Shown: positions 17,423 to 25,231 of the stretch, piece after piece
How the letters are laid out: every line of letters starts with the position of its first letter
Numbering within the stretch: the first letter of the stretch is position 1
IMG/VR virus record: IMGVR_UViG_3300005253_000246
Coordinates: 1-46,879 of that record
Source of the DNA: a virus
DNA: 46,879 bases
Reading direction: 5' to 3' (one strand)
Position numbers and translations under genes: made by a program
Notes under the pieces: model-generated
Database searches by the model: none
Told to the model about the DNA's origin: nothing
Seen by the model: only the letters and a program-made list of their open reading frames with translations

Positions 17423-19115
17423 TTGTGGCACCCCCTGGAGGTGTAACAGCAGCACCTAGTTCTCTGGATAACTCCTGCTCTATTGGACTGGCACCATTAC
17501 CTCCAGGTGGCTGTACCTGTGGTTGTTGTGCTAATTCCAACTCCGCCTCCTTCTTCTTAGCCAGCTTCTCATACAGTTCTGCGGTAGGGATATCATTAGC
17601 CTCACGGAATAACCTGGCTTGTTCTCTATAACCTATGATAGCACTTACCTTAATAGCATCCGGGTCCATCATAGCATCCTCAGCACGGGTATCGGCTATG
17701 GATTTTAAGGCATTTTTAATCTCAGGGAACATACGGTCAGTTATCCAGGTTACAGGAAGTCTGAACTTAGGGTTCATTATCCTGGCGATGTTGGCTTTTT
17801 GTACCAGTAGGCCGGGAATTTCTACATCCGCATCCACCTCAAATCTCCTATCAAGACGTTCAGGCATATTCTCTGGGAGTTTGAATCCATGCGGCCTAAA
17901 CCTATTCATAAGTATCATATCTATCCAGTAATTGTTCAGGTCAGTTCTCATACCTGCGGTGGAATCTCGATATGGAGTTAGTGTCTGCATGGAGGCTGTT
18001 GCTATGTTGGCTAGGGCTAAGTAGGATATCTGCTGCTGGACATTACCAAATACTGCTGCAGGGAACATACCACGCTGTAGTTCGTTTTGATAGTGGAATA
18101 GAATATTGGTAAGCTCTACAGGAATGGGATTAGATTGTAATGGAGTAACAGAATCACCCTGCCCACCATGTAGGATGGAGCCCCATCTGTCCATCAATTC
18201 CTCAGTAGCTATAGGTGTGTCACCACTAGACAACTCCAACCAATGGGGCTGTGCTGCTGTCCTTGCAGCCTGTTGCATGAATGACCTCATCTTATTGTAG
18301 TTGAGGAGAAGGTCCTCGTCAGTCCCTACAAAGGCTTCACCATAATGTTCCTGCCAAACTTTACCGGTTTTGATGGAACCCATGTCTGGGAGTCCACCAG
18401 CTGGGGAGGTAAAGATGGGTAGAGTACCCAGTTTGGTTAATGCCTTGTCAACTACCGGCTCCTTGACGAATAGACTCTCCATTACCACAGAATTGGTTAC
18501 ATTAGCATCGGCATCAAAGGCCCAGTAGTCATACATGGTAATATCGCCAGTAATTGGCCGTGGATATGTCCAGCCCATAACCTTCAATTTCTTGGCTGAG
18601 GCTACAGGAGATAGTGTATATATATGGGCGTGTTCTACCAAACCATCTGGGCCAAATCCAGGAAAGGAATTGGCTGGGGACCACACCTCAGACCAAATTT
18701 CCTTATCGGTTACCATGGAGAATATTGAATACCAGCCGGTAGCTAGGAGCCAGGAGACAAAATCAAATAGCCAGGACTGTCTACCTATCATACGGTAGCG
18801 TTTCTCCTGGTCTTTCCATCTCCTGGATACATAATCCTCTAGGTAACTGGTGGCAGGAACAAACTCTGGAGGTAGGGTATCAATAGGAATCCTATCAGAT
18901 ATAACCATAGTAGTGAGTAGGTGGCGTGCAAGGTTAAATCCAGTCCTTGGGTCATTGGTAACAACGGACTCCATACCCTCCTGCTCCAATTCATTGTTAA
19001 GCAATAGGATGTTATACCAGTCCTTAAATTTTTTGGTTCTAGTAGACCAGTTACTTTTGAGGGTAACACACCTATCTATTATAAACTGGGGTCTTATAGT
19101 ATGCTTATCAGCCAT
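17415..19115 (-). CDS. Portal protein
   Basis: 566 residues, ATG start behind GGGAGGT, between the large terminase and the giant MuF-position gene. The N-terminal helix-rich part contains SVVTNDPRTGFNLARHLLTT, a portal-type DP.T.F..AR segment. The middle has the clip and wing regions (WYSIFSMVTDKEIWSEVWSP), and the C-terminus ends in a helix-rich crown and a Gln/Pro tail (ELAQQPQVQPPGGNG). It forms the dodecameric DNA entry vertex and docks the terminase. Length and position match portal families; I did not identify a subfamily. Confidence 0.85.
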   Translation of the reverse strand: MADKHTIRPQFIIDRCVTLKSNWSTRTKKFKDWYNILLLNNELEQEGMESVVTNDPRTGFNLARHLLTTMVISDRIPIDTLPPEFVPATSYLEDYVSRRWKDQEKRYRMIGRQSWLFDFVSWLLATGWYSIFSMVTDKEIWSEVWSPANSFPGFGPDGLVEHAHIYTLSPVASAKKLKVMGWTYPRPITGDITMYDYWAFDADANVTNSVVMESLFVKEPVVDKALTKLGTLPIFTSPAGGLPDMGSIKTGKVWQEHYGEAFVGTDEDLLLNYNKMRSFMQQAARTAAQPHWLELSSGDTPIATEELMDRWGSILHGGQGDSVTPLQSNPIPVELTNILFHYQNELQRGMFPAAVFGNVQQQISYLALANIATASMQTLTPYRDSTAGMRTDLNNYWIDMILMNRFRPHGFKLPENMPERLDRRFEVDADVEIPGLLVQKANIARIMNPKFRLPVTWITDRMFPEIKNALKSIADTRAEDAMMDPDAIKVSAIIGYREQARLFREANDIPTAELYEKLAKKKEAELELAQQPQVQPPGGNGASPIEQELSRELGAAVTPPGGATNA

Positions 19116-19124
19116 GATACCTCC

Positions 19125-19163
19125 CTATTTTCTTGGTTTTCTAGGATGTTTTTTCTCTCTCAT
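19125..19163 (-). CDS. Possible basic micro-ORF (12 aa) before the portal
   Basis: ATG preceded by a perfect AAGGAGGT site opens MREKKHPRKPRK and stops directly in front of the portal ribosome binding site. The strong site, the Lys/Arg composition and the exact fit of the gap suggest translation, either as a tiny product or to couple terminase and portal synthesis. Too short to be sure. Confidence 0.35.
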   Translation of the reverse strand: MREKKHPRKPRK

Positions 19164-19165
19164 AG

Positions 19166-20812
19166 CTACCTCCTTAATACACTATGCTTAGGTTTCTTGT
19201 AAGCTTTCTTACCCCAACCAGGTTTCCACCCAGTCCTACCCTGATAACCTCTCGTTACTGGGTTAGGATTATGAACAGCTAGACCTATGGCCAGACAGTC
19301 ATGGATATCATCTAAACCTACAATTTCTAGCTTACCACCAGCTACCCTGAAATGACGTAGTTGCCTTACCAACTCAATATCATGGCACACTAGACTGGAT
19401 AGGGATTTAGTCACCTGCTGCATCATGTAGGGTTTAGTGCTAGATGTGGTGAGCCAACCGGCAACCATAGTAGGTACGTCTTGGATAATATCTTTCCTAA
19501 AATATATGGGTCTACGATTCTTACCTAATACTGATATGGCCAATCCATGGGCATTTGCCTCCCAAACTATTTCTGCTCGGTGGTAGTAATCGGAAATCTT
19601 ACATGCCTTCTCCCAGGTTATCTCTGGACTATACCACCCAGCATCACGGGCACACCAGATGGAGATAGTATTACCTAGGGAATCCTTCTCAAAGGTCATA
19701 ACTCCAATAGCAGACTGGGTTATCTTTTCCTGGCCTGGGTCTATAATTACCAGGTATTGTTTGGTGGGTCTACCCTCCTCAGTTCTTTCTGGTCTGTACC
19801 ATACATTTAGTCCATCTACCTTATACGGTGCTTCATAGCAGGTCTTGGCTATGGACTCTATAAACCCATGGTCATACCACATTTCACCAGTGGAGAGGAA
19901 GCAGGATACATCATCTTCTGGGAATTCTTGTGGAAATAAGGTTCTACTCTCACCCTTTCTCCTAAGGCTCTCCATAACCAGTGTCATCCACCTACGCCAT
20001 CTGATATGAGAGAAGGTGAGGTTATTGGTGAACATCAGTTTTTCCTCATCACCGGAAAGGGGGAACTCCTCCTTGTCTGTTTCTGGTATGGCTTTCTGGA
20101 TTCTTGGGTCTCCTAAATGGATAACATACTCTGGGTGGATAAACCAGGGATAGAAATGGGAGGTAAAGATGGACTTCCCACTCTTGGCTAGTATATACCA
20201 TTCGTGAAACTCATTTTCCTCACCGTTAGGGGTAGAGAAGGAATCAACTGTACCCTCAGGAGGGACTCTGGCCATTGCTGGTGCTATAATATTCTCAGTT
20301 GCTTGTGGGACGTAGAAGGCATGCTCATCCAGTAATAGGTGGTGAATAACCTCTGCCCTACCTGCTGTCTTACTACGGGCAGATGCAATATAGATTGAAC
20401 TCTCACCAACTACCACGCCATTCTCCTTGAACTGGAAAGTCTTTTCATATGTGGAGTTATGGAAAATACTAGGAAAGTCTGGTATCCCTAAGGATGATAA
20501 ATGGTTGTAGAAGAAGGTTACCTTATTTAACAACCGCTCGGTAATGAAATCCTCATAGGCTACCAGGATGGTATTGGTACCAGGGTTAGTCAAAGTATCC
20601 ACCAACCTATTAGCTATTCTCTCGGTGCTGAACCCAATAGAGGAGGGTTTGACCCATATGTCCATCCCAGTTTGGGTGGCATCTACATCAGCTTGGATTG
20701 GATTATAGATAAAAGGAACCCTTCTCCTGGCCTTATTTTCTACCACCAGAAGGGTCTCGATATACTTCCTCTTATTATCTATTAGCTCACGGAAGGTCTG
20801 TTCCGTCGTCAT
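19166..20812 (-). CDS. terL: Terminase large subunit
   Basis: 548 residues, ATG start overlapping the upstream zinc-ribbon gene. The ATPase domain shows a degenerate Walker A region (WVKPSSIGFSTERIANRL, ~residues 53-70), Walker B HHLLLDEHAF (~155-164) and a STPNGEENEFHEWY coupling motif. The nuclease domain shows acidic residues in YLVIIDPGQ, IVWEANAHG and the C-terminal DIHDCLAIGLA. It packages DNA into the procapsid through the portal. A canonical GKS is absent from the P-loop; many phage terminases have altered loops, so the enzyme is probably intact. Confidence 0.9.
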   Translation of the reverse strand: MTTEQTFRELIDNKRKYIETLLVVENKARRRVPFIYNPIQADVDATQTGMDIWVKPSSIGFSTERIANRLVDTLTNPGTNTILVAYEDFITERLLNKVTFFYNHLSSLGIPDFPSIFHNSTYEKTFQFKENGVVVGESSIYIASARSKTAGRAEVIHHLLLDEHAFYVPQATENIIAPAMARVPPEGTVDSFSTPNGEENEFHEWYILAKSGKSIFTSHFYPWFIHPEYVIHLGDPRIQKAIPETDKEEFPLSGDEEKLMFTNNLTFSHIRWRRWMTLVMESLRRKGESRTLFPQEFPEDDVSCFLSTGEMWYDHGFIESIAKTCYEAPYKVDGLNVWYRPERTEEGRPTKQYLVIIDPGQEKITQSAIGVMTFEKDSLGNTISIWCARDAGWYSPEITWEKACKISDYYHRAEIVWEANAHGLAISVLGKNRRPIYFRKDIIQDVPTMVAGWLTTSSTKPYMMQQVTKSLSSLVCHDIELVRQLRHFRVAGGKLEIVGLDDIHDCLAIGLAVHNPNPVTRGYQGRTGWKPGWGKKAYKKPKHSVLRR

Positions 20813-20948
20813 CTTGCTCCTTTAGATATGGTTCAACAGAGTCAAAGGGTGGGATGTTAATGCGTGTACCTAGTTCCTCACTACCACAGGATTCACACTC
20901 ATATTCCTCATCCTTGTTGAAATACCCACAGGTATAGCAAATCCTCAT
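20787..20948 (-). CDS. Zinc-ribbon protein (53 aa) between terminase genes
   Basis: The ATG at 20948 overlaps the stop of the upstream 40-residue gene (ATGA), and the end overlaps terL by 26 nt. It starts MRICYTCGYFNKDEEYECES and continues CGSEELGTRIN: two CxxC pairs, a compact zinc ribbon followed by an acidic tail. Position within the terminase operon suggests a packaging or regulatory accessory; function unknown. Confidence 0.65.
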   Translation of the reverse strand: MRICYTCGYFNKDEEYECESCGSEELGTRINIPPFDSVEPYLKEQDDDGTDLP

Positions 20949-21067
20949 CTGGGTTGCCTCGGTCTATACTTCCTACCTCGTTTGCCAATCCTCATAACAT
21001 TGGCTTTCATAAGGTTTTTTAATCCCGAAATCTTTTGCCTAGTTGAGGCTTTTATTCCTCTTGGCAT
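20945..21067 (-). CDS. Very basic small protein (40 aa)
   Basis: Starts immediately after the stop of the upstream gene and ends with an ATGA overlap into the zinc-ribbon gene. Sequence MPRGIKASTRQKISGLKNLM then KANVMRIGKRGRKYRPRQPR is strongly cationic, consistent with nucleic acid binding. No family recognised. The seamless packing on both sides supports it being real. Confidence 0.55.
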   Translation of the reverse strand: MPRGIKASTRQKISGLKNLMKANVMRIGKRGRKYRPRQPR

Positions 21068-21310
21068 TTATTCTCCCAGCAGGTGGAGTATATCTCCTAT
21101 CTCCAATCCACCAAGGGCACCGGCAGTTATGAGGACTCCCATAATTATATAAATTAGCTTACTGTTCTTGCGGACACGACCATTCTGCTCTCTAATATCC
21201 ATCTTAATTCCCTTCACATCACCAACCAAACCCTTATCATCTGTGCCTGGCACCCCAAACATACCTTGGTGGGTTTCCTGGATTAACCGTTTCTGGGTTT
21301 TTTCTGACAA
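21068..21310 (-). CDS. Single-pass membrane protein with coiled-coil stem (holin/XhlA-like)
   Basis: 80 residues with a TTG start behind AAGGAGGAA. A charged N-terminal half (VKGIKMDIREQNGRVRKNSK) is followed by one hydrophobic segment (LIYIIMGVLITAGALGGLEI, ~residues 51-70) and a short C-terminus. This resembles XhlA/holin-like phage proteins, a soluble coil then one transmembrane helix. No endolysin is recognisable in the window, so a lysis role is only a suggestion. Confidence 0.5.
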   Translation of the reverse strand: MSEKTQKRLIQETHQGMFGVPGTDDKGLVGDVKGIKMDIREQNGRVRKNSKLIYIIMGVLITAGALGGLEIGDILHLLGE

Positions 21311-21328
21311 TGGAATATTCCTCCTTAC

Positions 21329-21868
21329 TTAGTCACCACTATTCATATCCCTACCCTGGGTAATCTCAATTCTCTCCTGTTTAATTTCCATAACCAACTT
21401 GGTGTAGCTAAATGGTGTTTCTGTAGTACCACCACCTAATAGCTGTTTAACTATGGCTAGGGATTGTGGAGTATAGTGTGCCCTTATCTTGCCTAGATAA
21501 TCATTCTCTTCCTTAGTAAGTGTACCACCAATAGCATCTTCATATAGAACCTTAAAGTCCTTTTGCAATACTAGGTGGAAGTTTCGGGTGAATTGCATAT
21601 CCACATATTCTGTGGCAAACTTCTTCCTAAGGTCAGTCATACCCTTAGTATCTAAATGGAAAAAATCAGGGTCAGCATCTCGCCATCTCCTGACTGTCTT
21701 TTCCGACACATCGGCTAATTGGCAGGACTCCCTGACGGAGAAATTACATATCCTCTTGCTCAGATACTCAGCCCTCTTCGCACTGGTGGTATCACCAAAT
21801 CCATCATCTGTTAGCATGGGTAGGAAGGACTTGGCTAAGGAATCGGTTTCTGTGGGATTATCGTTCAT
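21329..21868 (-). CDS. terS: Terminase small subunit
   Basis: 179 residues from the ATG at 21868, chosen because AAGGAG precedes it at 7 nt; an in-frame GTG at 21883 lacks a site and lies at the predicted transcription start. A helix-turn-helix is at RESCQLADVSEKTVRRWRDA (~residues 47-66), followed by helical oligomerisation segments and a polar C-terminus. It is the first gene of the leftward operon, a few genes ahead of terL. It should recognise the packaging site and hand DNA to the large subunit. Confidence 0.75.
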   Translation of the reverse strand: MNDNPTETDSLAKSFLPMLTDDGFGDTTSAKRAEYLSKRICNFSVRESCQLADVSEKTVRRWRDADPDFFHLDTKGMTDLRKKFATEYVDMQFTRNFHLVLQKDFKVLYEDAIGGTLTKEENDYLGKIRAHYTPQSLAIVKQLLGGGTTETPFSYTKLVMEIKQERIEITQGRDMNSGD

Positions 21869-21888
21869 AGTAGTCTCCTTCACTCTAG

Positions 21889-21915
21889 ATTATCATACTA
21901 GACGCTACTTGTCAA
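21889..21915 (-). promoter_or_regulatory. Putative leftward promoter for the terminase operon
   Basis: Minus-strand TTGACA (21910-21915) inside CTTGACAAG, 15-base spacer, GATAAT (21889-21894). The transcript would start about 21882, placing the terS ribosome binding site almost at its 5' end. Same layout as at 9623-9649. Confidence 0.5.
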
Positions 21916-21956
21916 GTCTGAGACTGAGATATATTTACTATATAGCACTTGACAGC

Positions 21957-21985
21957 TTGACAAGTACATCACCATGTGCTATAAT
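21957..21985 (+). promoter_or_regulatory. Consensus rightward early promoter
   Basis: TTGACA (21957-21962), exactly 17 bases, TATAAT (21980-21985), both perfect matches. A second TTGACA begins at 21949. It faces the first early gene and lies in the 174-bp divergent region between the two arms, back to back with the leftward promoter. Confidence 0.85.
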
Positions 21986-22002
21986 AGATATATAAAGTAT
22001 GA

Positions 22003-22018
22003 TATATAAGTATAGTTA
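22003..22018 (-). repeat. Copy of the 16-bp motif, reverse orientation
   Basis: The reverse complement reads TAACTATACTTATATA, identical to 9678-9693 and 29645-29660. Here it lies between the predicted start of the early transcript and the first ribosome binding site, where a bound repressor would block elongation. Confidence 0.6.
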
Positions 22019-22042
22019 GTATATTATTATACCGGAGGTTAA

Positions 22043-22333
22043 ATGAAGAGGTTTACCAGGGTTTTATTAAAGCAGTATGATATGGGAACTTGGCTTGGGA
22101 CATTAAAGAACGTCTTTGGAAAGGCGATGGCTTACCAGACTCCTATAAATGTTTTAATTCAAGCCACGACTTTATTTGCCGTAATAACTTTAAGGCCGAA
22201 ACAGTTCGGGTGGTTGATAGGATGGTTAGAGTTGTGGATGTTTCTTGTTTTTCTTGCTTGTATGCTTTTATTCTTCATGTTATTTGTCTGGAAGGTAGAA
22301 TTACCCTCTTCTTTTTATTATGGTAACCAGTAG
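22043..22333 (+). CDS. Early membrane protein, possibly truncated by an amber codon (96 aa)
   Basis: ATG start behind GGAGGT. One hydrophobic segment near residues 35-50 (INVLIQATTLFAVITL) and a longer Trp/Phe-rich one at ~57-86 (WLIGWLELWMFLVFLACMLL). The frame ends at TAG (22331-22333) but stays open for 36 more codons to a TAA at 22444 that overlaps the next gene. It is the first product of the early operon and would be inserted in the host membrane; superinfection exclusion or host takeover are possible roles, without direct evidence. Confidence 0.6.
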   Translation: MKRFTRVLLKQYDMGTWLGTLKNVFGKAMAYQTPINVLIQATTLFAVITLRPKQFGWLIGWLELWMFLVFLACMLLFFMLFVWKVELPSSFYYGNQ

Positions 22334-22444
22334 GGTTGGAAGCATCACAATCCAATAAGAGCTAAACTTGAGGAGATGGAAGAGAAACATGATGAACAAT
22401 TTAAGGAGTTAATGAGGGAGGTGAGGAAGAATAATGCTAAGTAA
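22334..22444 (+). other. In-frame continuation after the amber stop of the first early gene
   Basis: After TAG the same frame reads GWKHHNPIRAKLEEMEEKHD and on to RKNNAK before TAA. It fills exactly the otherwise empty gap to the next gene and ends with the overlap usual for this genome. The composition is that of an amphipathic cytoplasmic helix. Either a CAG-to-TAG change shortened the gene or the amber codon is read through. Confidence 0.45.
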
Positions 22445-22691
22445 ACAAGAAGAGATAAGGGAAGAATTGGCTATGGTTCTGTGCCATATAGACGGGAAAT
22501 ACTGGAACGACCTTACCTTAGTTGAGGTCGGTGATTATATTAAAAAGACGGAGCGGGTAGCAATAAAGGTAGATAGGGAGTTGCCTGAGAGAATGTTCAT
22601 TGATGGTTATGGTTATCTACAGGACCATTCAGCACAATCAATATTGGATAAATCTGGCCATACAGCATGGGAGAGTTTAATAAAGGAGTAG
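22434..22691 (+). CDS. Small early protein (85 aa)
   Basis: ATG start behind GGGAGG. Soluble and charged (EEIREELAMVLCHIDGKYWN then GDYIKKTERVAIKVDRELPE), with no motif I recognise. Ends at TAG followed by an RBS-less 7-nt gap to a tiny membrane peptide. Early-operon gene of unknown function. Confidence 0.6.
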   Translation: MLSKQEEIREELAMVLCHIDGKYWNDLTLVEVGDYIKKTERVAIKVDRELPERMFIDGYGYLQDHSAQSILDKSGHTAWESLIKE

Positions 22692-22698
22692 ATATATA

Positions 22699-22797
22699 AT
22701 GGATGATATAAATCTTAGAATACTTCTATCAGGAGGGTTTCTCATAATCATAATAGTAATAACAATATTATATATTTTTCCATGTCTTCCATTCTAA
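22699..22797 (+). CDS. Membrane micropeptide (32 aa)
   Basis: ATG frame reading MDDINLRILLSGGFLIIIIV then ITILYIFPCLPF: a single very hydrophobic helix after a short polar head. AAAGGAG lies upstream. Single-pass early peptides of this kind recur in this arm at 28933, 30398 and 35481. Confidence 0.5.
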   Translation: MDDINLRILLSGGFLIIIIVITILYIFPCLPF

Positions 22798-22810
22798 TGG
22801 AGAAATTACT

Positions 22811-23041
22811 ATGACTACCGGTTGGGGATATTATCTTCAAACTCCTGAGCAACGTGATGTAGATGAATTAGGCTCCAAACTATCTGTGGTATTGAACTGC
22901 CCTGTTCACTTCCCTGCTTGGGGTAAAAATATGTTTGAGTGTTTGTGTGGAGTAATATTCCCACTATATATAGTTAAGGGTGGAGATTGGGAGAAGATTA
23001 AGCAGAAACATCTGGAGGAGAAGGAGTTGATTGGGGTATGA
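22811..23041 (+). CDS. Small early protein (76 aa)
   Basis: ATG start behind GGAGAAA. Sequence TTGWGYYLQTPEQRDVDELG has a conserved-looking aromatic N-terminus, then a cysteine pair FECLCG. The stop overlaps the next start (ATGA). Not recognised. Confidence 0.55.
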   Translation: MTTGWGYYLQTPEQRDVDELGSKLSVVLNCPVHFPAWGKNMFECLCGVIFPLYIVKGGDWEKIKQKHLEEKELIGV

Positions 23042-23292
23042 GTGGGGAGAGTTATCCAATATGTTCTGTAATGAGTGATGCTAGTGTATCACCTACAGAT
23101 AGAAATGTAGAGATATGCCTGTCATGTCCACTGGATGATTGTGAGTTGGACAATCCCGGAGAAAATCGGGGGTTATATAATAGACGTAGTATGAATGAAA
23201 TCAGGAAGCTACACCATGAGGGTGTTCATGTTAAGGAACTAGCTACAATGTTTAATAAATCTAGGAAAACCATACAGAGGTATATCAAGTAA
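23038..23292 (+). CDS. HTH protein with N-terminal cysteine cluster (84 aa)
   Basis: ATG overlapping the upstream stop. Residues ~27-36 (CLSCPLDDCE) form a cysteine cluster; the C-terminal 30 residues (IRKLHHEGVHVKELATMFNK SRKTIQRYIK) are a clear resolvase/MarR-type helix-turn-helix. Such short proteins in phage early regions are usually DNA-binding regulators. It is a candidate binder for the repeated operators described here. Confidence 0.65.
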   Translation: MSGESYPICSVMSDASVSPTDRNVEICLSCPLDDCELDNPGENRGLYNRRSMNEIRKLHHEGVHVKELATMFNKSRKTIQRYIK

Positions 23293-23721
23293 ATGCCTAC
23301 CATACCAAATGTATTCATGTACTGGTGCCAGCATAAAGCCAAATGCAGGTGGTGTGAGAAGGATGTAGAGGCCGGCACACCAGTTATAAAGGTTTATTTC
23401 TGGAATAAAGGTAATGAGGAAAAGCGTGGATGGAATGTTAGTAGATATTATCACCCTCAATGTTATATAGAACAGGGTCTGGATTACCTAAAGCTGAATC
23501 CCTACACACCCTATGTAAGAAAGAGGCCGGATAATAACCTAACATCCGAGCAGAAGGAACTAAGATATAAACTGTTAAGGAGGAAGGCCTCCATCGACCA
23601 GAGAAAGAAAAGGTTAAACTCTAGCCATCCATTAGAAACTGCTAGGTTGGATGAGCAGATTTCTAAGATAATGGTAGAGATTACGAAAGTTGGAGGTATA
23701 CCTAAAAGATGGCTGGAGTAA
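23293..23721 (+). CDS. Zinc-finger protein with coiled tail (142 aa)
   Basis: ATG just after the previous stop. Residues ~12-57 hold CQHKAKCRWCEKDVEAGTPV and later YYHPQCYIEQG, a C-x2-C / H-x2-C arrangement like PARP-type or treble-clef fingers. The C-terminal half (residues ~80-135) is a charged helix (LRRKASIDQRKKRLNSSHPL). It probably binds DNA or protein; no specific family is certain. Confidence 0.6.
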   Translation: MPTIPNVFMYWCQHKAKCRWCEKDVEAGTPVIKVYFWNKGNEEKRGWNVSRYYHPQCYIEQGLDYLKLNPYTPYVRKRPDNNLTSEQKELRYKLLRRKASIDQRKKRLNSSHPLETARLDEQISKIMVEITKVGGIPKRWLE

Positions 23722-23969
23722 GTAGAGTGGGTAGCATTGAAAAGATGGATGGCAAATATATTAAATCAGGGAGGTGGAAATGTTCTGATTCACCGACAGG
23801 GGCACACCACTCGCATGAGGTATCCAAGAGTCATGGATATGGACTATTCGTTTGTAAGTATTGTGGATATGTACAGAGATTGCCAACCGACTACGGTACA
23901 GCTATGAGGATGACTATACCAAATAATAGAGAATTGAAGGACCCGATGTTGGACCCTAAGTCATTATAA
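23709..23969 (+). CDS. Small protein with possible zinc site (86 aa)
   Basis: Overlaps the upstream gene by 13 nt. Contains WKCSDSPTGAHHSHEVSKSH and FVCKYCGYVQR, so C, H-H and CxxC ligands are available. Unknown function; the CKYCG pair resembles rubredoxin-type knuckles. Confidence 0.55.
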   Translation: MAGVSRVGSIEKMDGKYIKSGRWKCSDSPTGAHHSHEVSKSHGYGLFVCKYCGYVQRLPTDYGTAMRMTIPNNRELKDPMLDPKSL

Positions 23970-23982
23970 TAAGGAGGAGAAT

Positions 23983-24168
23983 ATGCCCAGAGAAATAGAG
24001 GTAAAAATCGTAGGCCTAGTGAAGGTAGAGGTAAGTTCCAAGAGGACAGTCTATACAATTACCGCCGTGGTTGAGACTGACGGGTGTGATGGTTATATAG
24101 GAATAGAGATGTCCAGATTTACACTAGGTAATGCCTGTCTAACACAGGAGGTAATAGATGGTAAATAA
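23983..24168 (+). CDS. Small beta-rich protein (61 aa)
   Basis: ATG behind AAGGAGGAGAAT. Sequence alternates hydrophobic strands (EIEVKIVGLVKVEVSSKRTV, YTITAVVETDG), consistent with a small beta sheet. Its ribosome binding region (AATAAGGAGGAGAATATG) is repeated exactly ahead of the next gene. Confidence 0.55.
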   Translation: MPREIEVKIVGLVKVEVSSKRTVYTITAVVETDGCDGYIGIEMSRFTLGNACLTQEVIDGK

Positions 24169-24181
24169 TAAGGAGGAGAAT

Positions 24182-24505
24182 ATGGAAGACAAGGAAGAAC
24201 TAAAATTCCCACTATCATTTGACCAATGCCCTAATTGTGGGTCGGAGAGGAAAATAGCTGGTGAGATACTGAAACAGGAAAAGGAGAAAGGCAAAATCTC
24301 ACCGGGAGTTAAGGCTTTCATATCCACAAGTAATTCAGTTATTGCAGATATGGGTAGAACTTGGCTCTCCGCACCTATCATCTCAACCTTCTACGATGTG
24401 TGTGGAGATTGTGGAACCTACTATTGTATCCATGCTGAGTTGGGGATAGCAACACCACAACTTGGTCAACAGCCACCACAAGTTAAAGGATTTGGGGGAA
24501 ACTGA
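24182..24505 (+). CDS. Zinc-ribbon protein (107 aa)
   Basis: Start set at the ATG at 24182 behind AAGGAGGAGAAT; the frame is open slightly upstream without a site. CPNCGS near residue 16 and CGDCGTYYC near residue 74 form a split zinc ribbon around a helical segment. Probably a nucleic-acid or protein binding adaptor; not recognised further. Confidence 0.6.
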   Translation: MEDKEELKFPLSFDQCPNCGSERKIAGEILKQEKEKGKISPGVKAFISTSNSVIADMGRTWLSAPIISTFYDVCGDCGTYYCIHAELGIATPQLGQQPPQVKGFGGN

Positions 24506-24515
24506 GGAGGACAAA

Positions 24516-24701
24516 ATGACAGCAGAGGAAAAACTACAAGAACTCTATAAGAGGGAGAAGGGTGATGAAACTCCAGAACCCACCAACTATGATGTCAATT
24601 TAAGTGGTAGTTGTGGAGTCCATATCGCAGCCGAGGATATTGACCTGGTAGCGGATTTGGTGGTAGAGAGGCTATTTGGAAAGCCCACAAGCATGGGGTA
24701 A
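24516..24701 (+). CDS. Small acidic protein (61 aa)
   Basis: ATG at 24516 behind GAGGAGG. Contains TAEEKLQELYKREKGDETPE then CGVHIAAEDIDLVADLVVER. Last gene of the first early operon before a 659-bp stretch with no convincing gene. Unknown function. Confidence 0.5.
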   Translation: MTAEEKLQELYKREKGDETPEPTNYDVNLSGSCGVHIAAEDIDLVADLVVERLFGKPTSMG

Positions 24702-24775
24702 AATGGTGGACCTCACTGTAGATGTATGGGGTGGTTCTGGTCCAGATTGCTGTACCATGCCAGCATAAGGCTGGC

Positions 24776-24948
24776 GTTATGTAAAGTAACATTTGGTATA
24801 AATGGATAAAATCTCAGAGCCAACATAAAAAAATAATATCCATCTCATAAATAAACCACCCCAGCCCTAGACATTATGTTAAGTGGGTGTTATGTAAAGC
24901 CGGTAGCTGGAGGCGTTATGTCAACCAGCACGGCAACATTATGTCAAG
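24776..24948 (+). repeat. Iteron-like cluster of five RTTATGTMAAG motifs
   Basis: Direct copies at 24776-24786 (GTTATGTAAAG), 24873-24883 (ATTATGTTAAG), 24889-24899 (GTTATGTAAAG), 24915-24925 (GTTATGTCAAC) and 24938-24948 (ATTATGTCAAG), all on one strand. The 16-bp spacing between two of them recurs at 26150/26166. Could be origin iterons or operator sites. Confidence 0.7.
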
Positions 24949-24963
24949 TAGACATGGGCTGGC

Positions 24964-24977
24964 AGAACATTTGTTCT
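24964..24977. promoter_or_regulatory. LexA/DinR-box-like palindrome
   Basis: AGAACATTTGTTCT matches GAAC-N4-GTTC, the SOS operator form of Firmicutes, Actinobacteria and relatives. It lies downstream of the iteron cluster. It may link early functions to the host SOS state. A single 14-bp site could also occur by chance. Confidence 0.4.
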
Positions 24978-25187
24978 AGTATAGGAGAGTAGCACGGATG
25001 TTCTTATCACTGGAGTAAGTATGAAAATAGCAGTACGGGTGAGTAAGAGCTAGTGTGGACGAGCAGGAGCTAGCAGGCTGACTCACAATGACCGCCAGTG
25101 AACTTGACGGATATAGTCCAGCATGTTAGAATGTAGACAGTAAAGGAGCTAGGTACCAACTTATATTTAATTGAGCAGTTAAGGAGC

Positions 25188-25216
25188 TTGACAAAAAGCT
25201 ACCAATATGATATAAT
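25188..25216 (+). promoter_or_regulatory. Consensus promoter for the 206-aa gene
   Basis: TTGACA (25188-25193), 17-base spacer, TATAAT (25211-25216), all perfect. Followed within a few bases by TAGGAGAG and a 9-codon frame, then the monocistronic gene at 25361, which ends in a strong terminator. Confidence 0.85.
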
Positions 25217-25231
25217 ATAATAGGAGAGCGT

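Noticed and set aside
24703-24768. 21-codon frame after the gene ending at 24701
   Set aside because: No ribosome binding site and no recognisable sequence; it runs into a GCCAGC/GCTGGC hairpin next to the first operator copy.
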